Shown: positions 50,744 to 59,661, numbered from the stretch's first letter. The stretch is 64,000 nt of DNA from Polaromonas sp. (GCA_030683705.1 JAUXPP010000158.1:1-64000), one strand, 5' to 3'. Numbers and translations: made by a program. Notes: generated from the letters alone by a model not told the origin.

Positions 50744-51774
50744 CCACCTCCACCAACAACCCAGGACAATTTTCCGCCGGGCCGCCCCAAGGAAAATTCG
50801 CCCCCTCGGGGGGCAGCGCAGCACACGCAGTGGCAAGCGTGGGGGCCACATACCCCAGGGACCTGGTCGGTTACGGCCGCAACCCGCCGCACGCCCAGTG
50901 GCCGGACCGTGCGCGCATCGCCGTGCAGTTTGTGCTGAATTACGAGGAAGGCGGCGAGAACTCGGTGTTACACGGTGACGCGGGCTCGGAGCAGTTCCTC
51001 TCGGAAATGTTCAACCCGCCGAGTTATCCCGAGCGCCACCTGAGCATGGAAGGCATTTACGAATACGGCTCGCGCGTGGGCGTCTGGCGCATCCTGCGCG
51101 AGTTCGAAAAGCGCAAGCTGCCGCTGACGGTGTTCGGCGTCAGCATGGCGCTGCAACGCCATCCGGAACTGACCGCCGCCTTTGTCGAGCTCGGTCATGA
51201 GATCGCCTGCCACGGCCTGCGCTGGATCAACTACCAGGGCGTGGACGAAGCCACCGAACGCGAACACATGCGCCTCGGCCTGGACATCATCACGCAGATG
51301 ACGGGCCAGCGGCCACTGGGCTGGTACACCGGCCGCGACAGCCCGCGCACGCGCCGCCTGGTCGCCGACGACGGTGGCCTGGCCTACGACAGCGACTACT
51401 ACGGCGACGACCTGCCCTTCTGGATGAAGGTCGAACGCAGCGACGGCACGCTGGTGCCGCGGCTGGTCGTGCCCTACACGCTGGACACCAACGACATGCG
51501 CTTCGCCCTGCCCCAGGGTTTTTCGCAGGCCGACGATTTTTTCACCTACCTGCGCGACAGCTTCGATGCCTTGTACGCCGAAGGCGACCCGAACGGCTTG
51601 AACGCGCCCAAGATGCTCAGCATAGGCATGCACTGCCGCCTGCTGGGCCGGCCCGGCCGCATCGTGGCGCTGCAGAAATTCCTCGACCACATCCAGCGGC
51701 ACGAGCAGGTCTGGATCTGCCGCCGCATCGACATTGCCCGGCACTGGCAACACATCCACCCTTTCAAAGAATGA
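50740..51774 (+). CDS. puuE: Allantoinase PuuE (polysaccharide-deacetylase type)
   Basis: 344 residues. From YPRDLVGYGRNPPHAQWPDRARIAVQFVLNYEEGGEN the protein matches PuuE-type allantoinases, with the NodB-like barrel (GVSMALQRHPELTAAFVELGHEIACHGLRWINYQ, WYTGRDSPRTRRL, DSDYYGDDLPFW, MHCRLLGRPGRI). It opens allantoin to allantoate without the metal-dependent amidohydrolase fold. The first ~36 residues are different: residues ~10-36 are a family-A repeat translated in frame, so family sequence begins only at about residue 38. ATG 50740 overlaps the GntR stop; a later start is not obvious. The next gene overlaps by 4 bases. Confidence 0.94.
   Translation: MTTSTNNPGQFSAGPPQGKFAPSGGSAAHAVASVGATYPRDLVGYGRNPPHAQWPDRARIAVQFVLNYEEGGENSVLHGDAGSEQFLSEMFNPPSYPERHLSMEGIYEYGSRVGVWRILREFEKRKLPLTVFGVSMALQRHPELTAAFVELGHEIACHGLRWINYQGVDEATEREHMRLGLDIITQMTGQRPLGWYTGRDSPRTRRLVADDGGLAYDSDYYGDDLPFWMKVERSDGTLVPRLVVPYTLDTNDMRFALPQGFSQADDFFTYLRDSFDALYAEGDPNGLNAPKMLSIGMHCRLLGRPGRIVALQKFLDHIQRHEQVWICRRIDIARHWQHIHPFKE
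50768..50847 (-). repeat. Family-A repeat in the 5' end of puuE
   Basis: AATTTTCCGCCGGGCCGCCC, CGCCCCCTCGGGGGGCAGCG, GTGGCAAGCGTGGGGGCC. Same orientation and frame as in xdhA; the shared peptide is APSGGSA...SVGA. Confidence 0.85.
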
Positions 51775-53558
51775 CCATGGCCCTGACACTGGAACAGCTC
51801 AACACGGCAGCGCTTGCAGAGGCGACCGCCCTGCTGGACGGGCTGTACGAACACTCGCCGTGGATCAGCGAGGCGGCGCTGGCGCAGCGGCCCTTCCGGT
51901 CCCCGGCGCATCTCAAACACGTGATGGCGCGTTTGGTTCACGACGCCGGGCGCGAGACGCAACTGGCATTGATCCGCGCCCATCCCGAGCTCGCCGGCAA
52001 AGCCATGGTCAGCCAGTCGCTGACCGCTGAATCGACGAGTGAACAAAACAAGGCCGGCCTCACCAACTGCAGCCCTGAAGAATTCGCAAAAATCCAGGCG
52101 CTCAATGCCGCCTACAACAGCAAGTTCGGATTTCCCTTCATCCTCGCGGTGCGCGGGCCGCGCGGCACCGGCCTGTCGCGGCGGGAGATCATCGCCACCT
52201 TCGAGCGGCGCCTGGCGAATCATCCCGATTTCGAACTGGCCGAAGCCCTGCGCAACATCCACCGCATCGCCGAGCTGCGCCTGAACGACAAGTTCGGCGT
52301 GGAGCCACGCCTGGGCCACCAGGTATGGGACTGGCAGGAAGCACTGAGCGCCTTCAGCGATCCAGGCTATCGGGAAAAAGGCCAGCTCACGGTGACCTAC
52401 CTGACCGACGCGCACCGCTCGGCCGCCGCCCTGATCAGCCAGGCCATGCGGGACAGCGGTTTCGATGAAGTGGGCACGGACGCCGTCGGCAACGTCGTCG
52501 GCCGTTACAAGGCCGCCAGGCCGGGCGCCAAAATCCTGATGACCGGCTCGCACTACGACACCGTGCGCAACGGCGGCAAATACGACGGGCGCCTTGGCAT
52601 CTTCACGCCCATGGCCTGCGTGGCCGAACTGTCGCGCCGCGGCGAACGCCTGCCCTTCGATTTCGAGGTCATCGCTTTCGCCGAGGAAGAAGGCCAGCGC
52701 TACAAGGCCACCTTTCTCGGTTCTGGCGCGCTGATCGGCCAGTTCAACCCGGACTGGCTGGAGCAGAAAGACGCGGACGGCATCAGCATGCGCGAGGCCA
52801 TGCAACATGCCGGGGTGCCCGCAACGCTAGCTGCCATCCAGGCCTTGCAACGCCAGCCCTCGGACTACCTCGGTTTTGTCGAGGTGCATATCGAGCAGGG
52901 TCCGGTGCTCAACGAACTCGACATTCCGCTGGGCATCGTCACCTCCATCAACGGCGGCGTGCGTTACACCTGTGAAGTCATCGGCATGGCCAGCCATGCC
53001 GGCACCACACCCATGAACCGCCGCCGTGATGCGGCCGTGGCGGTGGCAGAACTGGCGCTGTACGTGGAGCAGCGCGCTGCCCGTGACGGCGACTCGGTCG
53101 GCACCATCGGCATCCTCAACGTGCCTGGCGGCTCGACCAATGTGGTGCCGGGCCGCTGCCAGTTCACGCTGGACCTGCGCGCGCCGAATGACGAACAGCG
53201 CGACGCGATGGTGGCCGATGTGCTGGCCGAACTGACATCCATCTGCGAAAGGCGCGGGGTGCATCACACGGTGGAACAAACCATGCGCGCGGCAGCGGCG
53301 CCCAGCGCCCCCGCCTGGCAGCAGCGCTGGGAGCGTGCCGTCGACAGCCTGGGCGTGCCGCGTTATGCCATGCCCAGCGGCGCCGGCCACGACGCGATGA
53401 AGCTGCACGAGGTCATGCCGCAAGCCATGCTGTTTGTGCGCGGGCAAAACGCCGGCATCAGCCACAACCCGCTGGAAAGCACCACCAGCGACGACATCGA
53501 CCTGGCCGTGCGCGCCTTCCAGTATCTTTTGAACCAACTCGCGAACGAGAACACATGA
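51771..53558 (+). CDS. uraD: Fusion of OHCU decarboxylase (UraD) and allantoate/N-carbamoyl amidohydrolase
   Basis: 595 residues. Residues 1-~180 are UraD (FRSPAHLKHVMARLVHDAGRETQLALIRAHPELAGK with catalytic-type His71, SEQNKAGL with Glu91, FGFPFILAVRG), which decarboxylates OHCU to S-allantoin. Residues ~190-595 are an M20-family amidohydrolase of the AllC/HyuC/ureidopropionase type: GSHYDTVRNGGKYDGRLGI (metal His, Asp), FAEEEGQRYK (Glu), HIEQGPVLNELD, INGGVRYTCEVIGMASHAGTTPM, GAGHDAM. It should hydrolyse allantoate. One polypeptide thus covers steps before and after PuuE, the overlapping upstream gene. A second Met two codons in is an alternative start. A split by sequencing error is unlikely, since the frame runs straight through. 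Confidence 0.93.
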   Translation: MTMALTLEQLNTAALAEATALLDGLYEHSPWISEAALAQRPFRSPAHLKHVMARLVHDAGRETQLALIRAHPELAGKAMVSQSLTAESTSEQNKAGLTNCSPEEFAKIQALNAAYNSKFGFPFILAVRGPRGTGLSRREIIATFERRLANHPDFELAEALRNIHRIAELRLNDKFGVEPRLGHQVWDWQEALSAFSDPGYREKGQLTVTYLTDAHRSAAALISQAMRDSGFDEVGTDAVGNVVGRYKAARPGAKILMTGSHYDTVRNGGKYDGRLGIFTPMACVAELSRRGERLPFDFEVIAFAEEEGQRYKATFLGSGALIGQFNPDWLEQKDADGISMREAMQHAGVPATLAAIQALQRQPSDYLGFVEVHIEQGPVLNELDIPLGIVTSINGGVRYTCEVIGMASHAGTTPMNRRRDAAVAVAELALYVEQRAARDGDSVGTIGILNVPGGSTNVVPGRCQFTLDLRAPNDEQRDAMVADVLAELTSICERRGVHHTVEQTMRAAAAPSAPAWQQRWERAVDSLGVPRYAMPSGAGHDAMKLHEVMPQAMLFVRGQNAGISHNPLESTTSDDIDLAVRAFQYLLNQLANENT

Positions 53559-53587
53559 TCGCAGCGCAGAACCGCTTCAAGCAAGGT

Positions 53588-53633
53588 CGCGTCCACTCGG
53601 GGGGCAGCCCTGTATTTCAGGGCGTGGGGGCCT
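53588..53633 (-). repeat. Partial family-A repeat before the M20 gene
   Basis: CTCGGGGGGCAGCCC and GCGTGGGGGCC are family-A pieces; the left third is missing and the middle has diverged. It fills the spacer between the fusion gene and the next start. Confidence 0.55.
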
Positions 53634-53634
53634 T

Positions 53635-54861
53635 ATGACAAACGACGACGACAAGCTGGATGCCTGGATCGATGCCCACTTCGACGAAGAAGTGCGCTTC
53701 CTGCAGGAACTGATCCGTGTGCCCACCCCGACGCCGCCCGGCGACAATGCGCCGCACGCCGAACGCACGGCCGAGCTGCTCAAGGCTTTCGGCTTTGAGG
53801 CAGAGAAACACCCGGTGCCCGCCGCCGAGGTCCAGGCTTACGGGCTGGAATCGCTGACCAACCTGATCGTGCGCCGCCCGTATGGCCCGGGCCCGACGAT
53901 CGCGCTGAATGCCCACGGCGACGTGGTGCCGCCCGGTGAAGGCTGGACCTGTGACCCGTTTGGTGGAGAAATCCGGGACGGCAAGATTTATGGCCGCGCA
54001 TCAGCGGTCAGCAAGTCCGACTTTGCGACCTTCACGTTTGCGGTGCGTGCGCTCGAGTCGCTGGGCCTGCCGCTCAAGGGCGGCGTCGAACTGCATTTCA
54101 CCTATGACGAGGAGTTCGGCGGCGAGATGGGACCGGGCTGGCTGCTGCGCAACAAGCTGACGCGGCCCGACCTGCTGATCGCCGCCGGCTTCAGTTATGA
54201 GGTGGTCACCGCGCACAACGGCTGCCTGCAGATGGAAGTCACGGTGCACGGCAAGATGGCGCATGCGGCGATACCGGCCAGCGGCGTGGATGCGCTGCAG
54301 GGCGCCGTGCAGATATTGACCGCGCTGTATGCCCAGAATGTGCTGTACAAACAAGTCAGCTCACAGGTCGCCGGCATCACGCATCCCTACCTGAACGTCG
54401 GCCGCATCGAGGGCGGCACCAACACCAATGTCGTGCCCGGCAAGGTCATGTTCAAGCTGGACCGCCGCATGATTCCCGAGGAAAACCCGGCCGAGGTTGA
54501 GGCCAGCATCCGCCAGGTGATTGCAGATGCGGCAGCGAGCTGCCCGGGCATCCAGGTCGAGATCAAGCGGATGTTGCTGGCCAACGCGATGAAGCCGCTG
54601 CCCGGCAACCAGCCGCTGGTCGCCGCCATCCAGAAGCACGGCCAAGCCGTGTTTGGCGAGGCGATTCCCGCCATGGGCACGCCGCTGTACACCGATGTGC
54701 GCCTGTATGCCGAAGCCGGTATCCCGGGCGTGATTTATGGCGCCGGGCCGCGCACTGTGCTGGAATCCCACGCCAAACGCGCCGACGAACGCCTGGTACT
54801 GGACGACCTGCGCAAGGCGACCAAGGTGATTGCGCGTACGCTGCGCGAGTTGCTGGTCTGA
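53635..54861 (+). CDS. M20-family metallohydrolase (ArgE/DapE/CPG2-like) in the purine cluster
   Basis: 408 residues. Two-zinc M20 layout: LNAHGDVVPPGEGWTCDPFGG (first metal His/Asp), GRASAVSKSDFATF, FTYDEEFGGEMGPG (Glu pair), the lid domain MEVTVHGKMAHAAIPASGVDAL, and GTPLYTDVRLYAEAGIPGVIYGAGP. The family removes acyl or carbamoyl groups from amino-acid-like substrates. In this operon it follows the allantoate amidohydrolase by 76 bases; a role on ureidoglycine/ureidoglycolate or another carbamoyl intermediate is tempting, but family membership does not fix the substrate. The ATG at 53635 directly follows a repeat remnant. Confidence 0.85.
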   Translation: MTNDDDKLDAWIDAHFDEEVRFLQELIRVPTPTPPGDNAPHAERTAELLKAFGFEAEKHPVPAAEVQAYGLESLTNLIVRRPYGPGPTIALNAHGDVVPPGEGWTCDPFGGEIRDGKIYGRASAVSKSDFATFTFAVRALESLGLPLKGGVELHFTYDEEFGGEMGPGWLLRNKLTRPDLLIAAGFSYEVVTAHNGCLQMEVTVHGKMAHAAIPASGVDALQGAVQILTALYAQNVLYKQVSSQVAGITHPYLNVGRIEGGTNTNVVPGKVMFKLDRRMIPEENPAEVEASIRQVIADAAASCPGIQVEIKRMLLANAMKPLPGNQPLVAAIQKHGQAVFGEAIPAMGTPLYTDVRLYAEAGIPGVIYGAGPRTVLESHAKRADERLVLDDLRKATKVIARTLRELLV

Positions 54862-54865
54862 ATTT

Positions 54866-54935
54866 GCTCTCTTTTTGATAGCTGCTTACGCATGTCAAAT
54901 AAGGGTTGCAAGCCTTTTCTATCAGTAAAAAGGCC
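54866..54935 (+). repeat. Family-B repeat between convergent genes
   Basis: TTTTTGATAGCTGCTTACGC, then GGGTTGCAAGCCTTTTC. Fills almost the whole 78-base gap between the M20 gene and the convergent LysR gene. Here the element is non-coding. Confidence 0.7.
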
Positions 54936-54939
54936 TGAT

Positions 54940-55854
54940 TCAGGCTTTCGGCAGGGTTTCCCACCAGCGCTCGGCAAAGTGCCCCTGCAGGTAGGCCACG
55001 AAGGCCTGCACCTTGCCGGGCACCAGCTTGGGCGAGGGAAACACCGCGTGGATCTCCTGCTCCGGCAGGCTGTGGTCGGCCAGCACTTCTAGCACCTGAC
55101 CAGACGCCAGCGAATCGGCGGCCACATAGCGCGGCATGGCGGCAATGCCCAGGCCGTTGCGCGCCGCCGCCAGCACGGCCGACAGGTTGTTGGAGCGCAG
55201 CCGCCCGGCCACCGGCACCGTCACCGCCTCGCCTTTGGGCGAAACCAGGCGCCAGACATCGTCGCCCAGCACACTGCTGTAAATCAATGCGGCATGGCTG
55301 CTCAGCTCCCTCGGTTTCTTCGGCGTGCCGTACTTCTTGAGGTAACGCGGCGACGCCACCATGACCCAGGGGTTGGCACCGAGATAACGCGCACCCAGGC
55401 TGGAGTCGGCCAGCTTGCCCATGCGCACCGCCACATCCAGGCCCTGGGACACCAGGTCGGTGTAACGGTCCTCGAAGCTCAGGTCCAGCTGCACCTGCGG
55501 GTGCCGTTTCATGAAGTCCAGCGCCAGCGGCACGATCACGCGGCGGCCGAAAGCCACCGAGGTGCCGATGCGGAGCATGCCCTGGGCCTGGCTCTGGCGC
55601 AGGCGCACGATGTTGTCGGCTTCCTCGGTCTCGCGCACGATGATCTTGCACTTCTCGTAATACAGCGCGCCGGATTCGGTCAGGCTCACGCCGCGCGTGT
55701 TGCGGTTCAGCAGGCGCACCTTCAGGCGCTCCTCGGTCGCCGCGATCTGCTTGGACACCGTGGGCTGGGTGGTCGCAAATTCGCGCGCCGCTTTCGAGAA
55801 GCTGCCGGTTTCCACCACCCGCACAAACATGTGCATGACCTGTAGTCTGTCCAT
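54940..55854 (-). CDS. LysR-family regulator divergent from gcl
   Basis: 304 residues. HTH: MHMFVRVVETGSFSKAAREFATTQPTVSKQIAATEERL; then LNRNTRGVSLTESGALYYE and a CrgA/DmlR-type effector domain (LRIGTSVAFGRRVIVPLALDFM...AARNGLGIAAMPRYVAADSLASGQVLEVL). The start at 55854 (MDRLQVMHMF) is the family start. Divergent from gcl with 111 bases between, containing an exact TATTCCA-N3-TGGAATA palindrome, so it probably regulates gcl-hyi-glxR. The effector might be glyoxylate or tartronate semialdehyde; not known. Confidence 0.9.
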   Translation of the reverse strand: MDRLQVMHMFVRVVETGSFSKAAREFATTQPTVSKQIAATEERLKVRLLNRNTRGVSLTESGALYYEKCKIIVRETEEADNIVRLRQSQAQGMLRIGTSVAFGRRVIVPLALDFMKRHPQVQLDLSFEDRYTDLVSQGLDVAVRMGKLADSSLGARYLGANPWVMVASPRYLKKYGTPKKPRELSSHAALIYSSVLGDDVWRLVSPKGEAVTVPVAGRLRSNNLSAVLAAARNGLGIAAMPRYVAADSLASGQVLEVLADHSLPEQEIHAVFPSPKLVPGKVQAFVAYLQGHFAERWWETLPKA

Positions 55855-55872
55855 GGCCTGATGATAGTCACT

Positions 55873-55889
55873 TATTCCACCATGGAATA
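55873..55889. promoter_or_regulatory. Palindromic site between LysR gene and gcl
   Basis: TATTCCACCATGGAATA: perfect 7-bp arms around CCA, 18 bases from the LysR gene start and about 76 from gcl. It has the T-N11-A character of LysR recognition sites. Confidence 0.55.
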
Positions 55890-55965
55890 GCTTTTATGGT
55901 TTCGGGGCGCCTTCTGCATTGCTGAACCGCTGCCTACAGTCGGACCTCCAACAAGGAGACAAGAC

Positions 55966-57753
55966 ATGGCAAAAATGACAGCCGCCCAGGCCGCCGTCTG
56001 GGTGATGGAAAAAGAAGGCGTGACGCAGGCCTTCGGCATCCCCGGCGCGGCCATCAACCCGCTGTATTCCGCGCTGCGCAAGCAGGGCACGATCAGCCAC
56101 ATCCTGGCGCGCCATGTGGAAGGCGCCTCGCACATGGCCGAGGGTTACACCCGCGCCGCTGCCGGCAACATCGGCGTGTGTATTGGCACCTCCGGCCCGG
56201 CCGGCACCGACATGATCACCGGCCTGTATTCGGCCCAGGCCGACTCGATCCCGATTCTCTGCATCACCGGCCAGGCGCCGCGCGCGCGCCTGCACAAGGA
56301 AGATTTCCAGGCGGTGGACATCGAGTCCATCTCCAAACCGGTGACCAAGTGGTCGGTCACGGTGCGCGAGCCGGCGCTGGTGCCGCGGGTGTTCCAGCAG
56401 GCCTTTCATGTGATGCGGTCCGGCCGCCCGGGCCCGGTGCTGATCGACCTGCCGTTTGACGTGCAGATGGGCGAGATCGAGTTCGACATCGACACCTACG
56501 CGCCGTTGCCGGTCTACAAGCCGGCGGCCACACGCGCGCAGATCGAAAAGGCGCTGACCATGCTCAACGAGGCCGACAAGCCGCTGATCGTGGCCGGCGG
56601 CGGCATCATCAACGCCGACGCATCGGAACTGCTGGTGCAGTTTGCCGAGATCACGGGCATCCCGGTGATCCCGACGCTGATGGGCTGGGGCACGATTCCG
56701 GACGACCACCCGCTGATGGCCGGCATGTGCGGCCTGCAGACCAGCCACCGTTACGGCAATGCCACCATGCTGGCTTCGGACTTCGTGATCGGCATCGGCA
56801 ACCGCTGGGCGAACCGCCACACCGGCTCGGTCGAGGTCTACACCAAGGGCCGCAAGTTTGTGCACGTAGACATCGAGCCGACCCAGATCGGCCGCGTGTT
56901 TTCGCCCGACTTCGGCATCGTGTCGGATGCCAAGGCGGCGCTGGAACTGTTCGTCGAGGTCGCCACCGAATGGGCGGCCCAGGGCAAGCTGAAAGACCGC
57001 GGCGAGTGGGCCTCGGCCTGCCGCTACCGCAAGGGCACCATGCTGCGCAAGACCAACTACGACAGCGTGCCCATGAAGCCGCAGCGTGTCTATCAATGCA
57101 TGGTCCGCGCGTTTGGCGAAGACGTCTGTTACATCAGCACCATCGGCCTGTCGCAAATCGCCGGCGCGCAGTTCCTGCATGTCTACAAGCCGCGCCACTG
57201 GATCAACTGCGGCCAGGCCGGCCCGCTGGGCTGGACCGTGCCGGCGGCACTCGGCGTGCGCGCCGCCGACCCGACCCGCAAGATCGTGGCGCTGTCGGGT
57301 GACTACGACTTCCAGTTCATGATCGAGGAGCTGGCCGTGGGCGCGCAGTTCAAGCTGCCCTACATCCACATGGTGGTCAACAACTCCTACCTCGGGTTGA
57401 TCCGGCAGGCGCAACGCGGCTTCGAGATGGACTACTGCGTGCAGCTCGGATTCGACAACATCAACACCGACCAGGACGAACCGGTGCGGGCCTACGGTGT
57501 GGACCACGTCAAGGTGGTCGAGGGCCTGGGCTGCAAGGCCATACGCGTACACCGGCAGGAAGAACTGGCGCCGGCCATCCAGCAGGCCGAAGCCTGGATG
57601 AAGGAGTTCCAGGTGCCGGTGGTGATCGAGGTGATCCTCGAGCGCGTGACCAACATCGCCATGGGCACGGAGATCGACAACATCATCGAGTTCGAGGACC
57701 TGGCCGCCAGCCGGGAAGATGCGCCCACCGCCGTTGCAGCGATGCTGGACTGA
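55966..57753 (+). CDS. gcl: Glyoxylate carboligase (tartronate-semialdehyde synthase)
   Basis: 595 residues, close to E. coli Gcl. ThDP-dependent condensation of two glyoxylates to tartronate semialdehyde plus CO2. The N-terminal PYR domain includes [20 protein letters not shown] and [17 protein letters not shown], with Val51 where most ThDP enzymes have a catalytic Glu; this substitution is the hallmark of Gcl. The FAD-site central domain and the PP domain ([54 protein letters not shown]) follow. AAGGAGAC precedes the ATG. It heads a three-gene operon with hyi and glxR that channels the glyoxylate formed by allantoin breakdown to glycerate. Confidence 0.97.
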   Translation: MAKMTAAQAAVWVMEKEGVTQAFGIPGAAINPLYSALRKQGTISHILARHVEGASHMAEGYTRAAAGNIGVCIGTSGPAGTDMITGLYSAQADSIPILCITGQAPRARLHKEDFQAVDIESISKPVTKWSVTVREPALVPRVFQQAFHVMRSGRPGPVLIDLPFDVQMGEIEFDIDTYAPLPVYKPAATRAQIEKALTMLNEADKPLIVAGGGIINADASELLVQFAEITGIPVIPTLMGWGTIPDDHPLMAGMCGLQTSHRYGNATMLASDFVIGIGNRWANRHTGSVEVYTKGRKFVHVDIEPTQIGRVFSPDFGIVSDAKAALELFVEVATEWAAQGKLKDRGEWASACRYRKGTMLRKTNYDSVPMKPQRVYQCMVRAFGEDVCYISTIGLSQIAGAQFLHVYKPRHWINCGQAGPLGWTVPAALGVRAADPTRKIVALSGDYDFQFMIEELAVGAQFKLPYIHMVVNNSYLGLIRQAQRGFEMDYCVQLGFDNINTDQDEPVRAYGVDHVKVVEGLGCKAIRVHRQEELAPAIQQAEAWMKEFQVPVVIEVILERVTNIAMGTEIDNIIEFEDLAASREDAPTAVAAMLD

Positions 57754-57766
57754 GCCCGGGAAAAAC

Positions 57767-58546
57767 ATGCCGAAATTCGCCGCCAACCTCACCATGCTCT
57801 TCACCGAGCTGCCCTTCATGGACCGTTTTGCCGCCGCCCGCGCGGCCGGCTTTGAAGCCGTGGAGTATTTGTTTCCCTATGACTACAGCAAGGAAGAACT
57901 CGTCGCCGCACTGAAAGACAATGGCCTGAAGCAGGTGTTGCACAACCTGCCGGCCGGCGACTGGGCCGCGGGTGAACGTGGCATCGCCTGCCATGCCGGA
58001 CGCACCGCGGAATTCCGCGAGGGCGTGAATCGCGCCATCGATTACGCCACGGCGCTGGGCTGCCCACAAGTCAACTGCCTGGCCGGCAAGCTGCCCGAAG
58101 GCGCCAGCAGCACGCTGGCCCATTCCACCCTGGTGGCCAATTTGCGCTTCGCGGCATCGACCCTGAAAGCCGCCGGCATACGGCTGCTGATCGAACCCAT
58201 CAACACCTTCGATATCCCGGGCTTTTTCCTGTCACGCACCGACCAGGCGCTGGCCATCCTGGATGAAGTGGCATCGCCCAACCTGTTCATTCAGTACGAC
58301 ATCTACCACGCACAGCGCATGGAGGGCGAACTCGCCAACACCCTCGGCAAGAACCTCGCACGGATCGGCCACATCCAGCTGGCCGACATCCCGGGACGCA
58401 ACGAACCGGGCACCGGCGAGATCAACTATCCCTGGCTGTTCAAACACATAGCCGCCATCGGCTACAGCGGCTGGATCGGCTGCGAATACAAACCCAAAAC
58501 CACCACCACCGAAGGCCTGGGCTGGCTGGCAGGAGCAAACACATGA
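57767..58546 (+). CDS. hyi: Hydroxypyruvate isomerase
   Basis: 259 residues, TIM-barrel isomerase. AANLTMLFTELPFMDRFAAARAAGFEAVEYLFPYDY, LLIEPINTFDIPGFFLSRTDQAL with metal Glu, QYDIYHAQRMEGELANTL, IGHIQLADIPGRNEPGTGEINY and CEYKPK are the expected metal- and substrate-binding strands. It interconverts hydroxypyruvate and tartronate semialdehyde. The start at 57767 begins the family sequence (MPKFAANLTM) 13 bases after the gcl stop; an upstream GTG inside gcl is unlikely. It overlaps the reductase gene by 4 bases. Confidence 0.95.
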   Translation: MPKFAANLTMLFTELPFMDRFAAARAAGFEAVEYLFPYDYSKEELVAALKDNGLKQVLHNLPAGDWAAGERGIACHAGRTAEFREGVNRAIDYATALGCPQVNCLAGKLPEGASSTLAHSTLVANLRFAASTLKAAGIRLLIEPINTFDIPGFFLSRTDQALAILDEVASPNLFIQYDIYHAQRMEGELANTLGKNLARIGHIQLADIPGRNEPGTGEINYPWLFKHIAAIGYSGWIGCEYKPKTTTTEGLGWLAGANT

Positions 58547-59445
58547 CCAAATCAGGACTGAGGCTGGGCTTTATCGGGCTGGGCATCATGGGCGCGCCCA
58601 TGGCCATGCACCTGCTGCAGGCCGGCCACATGCTGTTCGTCAACACCCTGGGCAAGGTGCCGCAAGAGCTGGCCGACAGCGGCGCGACACTTTGCACCAC
58701 GGCACGCGGCGTGGCGGAACGCGCCGACATCATTTTTGTGATGGTGCCCGACACGCCCGACGTGGAGGCCGTGCTCTTCGGCAACGAAGGCGTTGCTGCC
58801 GGCTTGTCCAAAGGCAAAACCGTGGTCGACTGCAGCTCCATCGACCCGATCGCCACCCGCAGTTTTGCCAAAAAAATCCAGGCCCTCGGCTGTGAATGGC
58901 TGGATGCACCGGTCTCCGGCGGTGAGGTCGGCGCCAAGGCCGCCAGCCTGACCATCATGGTCGGCGGCGAGCCTTCGACCTTCGAACGGGTCAAGCCGCT
59001 GTTCGAGCTGATGGGCAAAAACGTCACCCTGGTCGGCGGCCCCGGCGATGGCCAGGTCTGCAAGGTGGCCAACCAGATCATTGTGGCGCTGACGATTGCC
59101 GCTGTCGGAGAGGCGCTGGTGTTTGCCTCCAAAGCCGGCGCCGACCCGGCCCGCGTGCGCGCTGCGCTGATGGGCGGCTTCGCCTCGTCGCGCATTCTCG
59201 AAGTGCACGGCGAACGCATGATCAAACGGACCTTTGCTCCGGGTTTCCGCATCGCGCTGCACCAGAAAGACCTGAACCTGGCGCTGCAGGGCGCCCGGGC
59301 GCTCGGGATTGCCCTGCCGCAAACCGCCGGCGCGGCGCAACTGATGCAGTCCTGCGTGGCCCTCGGCCATGGCCAGGCCGATCACTCGGCACTCGTCAAG
59401 GCGCTGGAAGCCATGGCCCAGCACCCGGTGGCGCCGGACGCCTGA
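58543..59445 (+). CDS. glxR: Tartronate semialdehyde reductase (2-hydroxy-3-oxopropionate reductase)
   Basis: 300 residues, beta-hydroxyacid dehydrogenase family. Rossmann motif GFIGLGIMGAPMAMHLLQAG at the N-terminus, substrate-binding DAPVSGGEVGAKAASLTIMVGG, and the catalytic Lys region GQVCKVANQIIVALTIAAVGEAL. It reduces tartronate semialdehyde to D-glycerate with NAD(P)H. It ends the gcl operon and is followed by a clear intrinsic terminator. Its product is the substrate of the TtuD-type glycerate kinase at 26.7 kb. Confidence 0.95.
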   Translation: MTKSGLRLGFIGLGIMGAPMAMHLLQAGHMLFVNTLGKVPQELADSGATLCTTARGVAERADIIFVMVPDTPDVEAVLFGNEGVAAGLSKGKTVVDCSSIDPIATRSFAKKIQALGCEWLDAPVSGGEVGAKAASLTIMVGGEPSTFERVKPLFELMGKNVTLVGGPGDGQVCKVANQIIVALTIAAVGEALVFASKAGADPARVRAALMGGFASSRILEVHGERMIKRTFAPGFRIALHQKDLNLALQGARALGIALPQTAGAAQLMQSCVALGHGQADHSALVKALEAMAQHPVAPDA

Positions 59446-59470
59446 CCCGGTCATACGGCGGCAAGCCAGT

Positions 59471-59499
59471 GGCAGGCCATCACGGCCTGCCCTTTTTTT
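59471..59499 (+). terminator. Intrinsic terminator after glxR
   Basis: GGCAGGCC, loop ATCAC, GGCCTGCC, then CTTTTTTT: a perfect 8-bp GC stem followed by a T-run, 26 bases after the glxR stop. Confidence 0.9.
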
Positions 59500-59661
59500 G
59501 TCTGTCTGCCAGCAAGCGGCAGCCTGGTCGCCGTCATTTTCTGCACGAAACCGGGGCCGGGGCGCCCGAATCCCGCCCATCCCCCTCACTTAAGGGGTAT
59601 TCACGGAGGCTGGGGCGCGCCCATCGCGCCCAAGTTGTCAGAGAATAGGGCCTGAAAAATA

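Noticed and set aside
51771-53558. uraD-amidohydrolase as two genes joined by a sequencing error
   Set aside because: The linker reads straight through without a stop or ribosome site and codon use is even; a true fusion is simpler.
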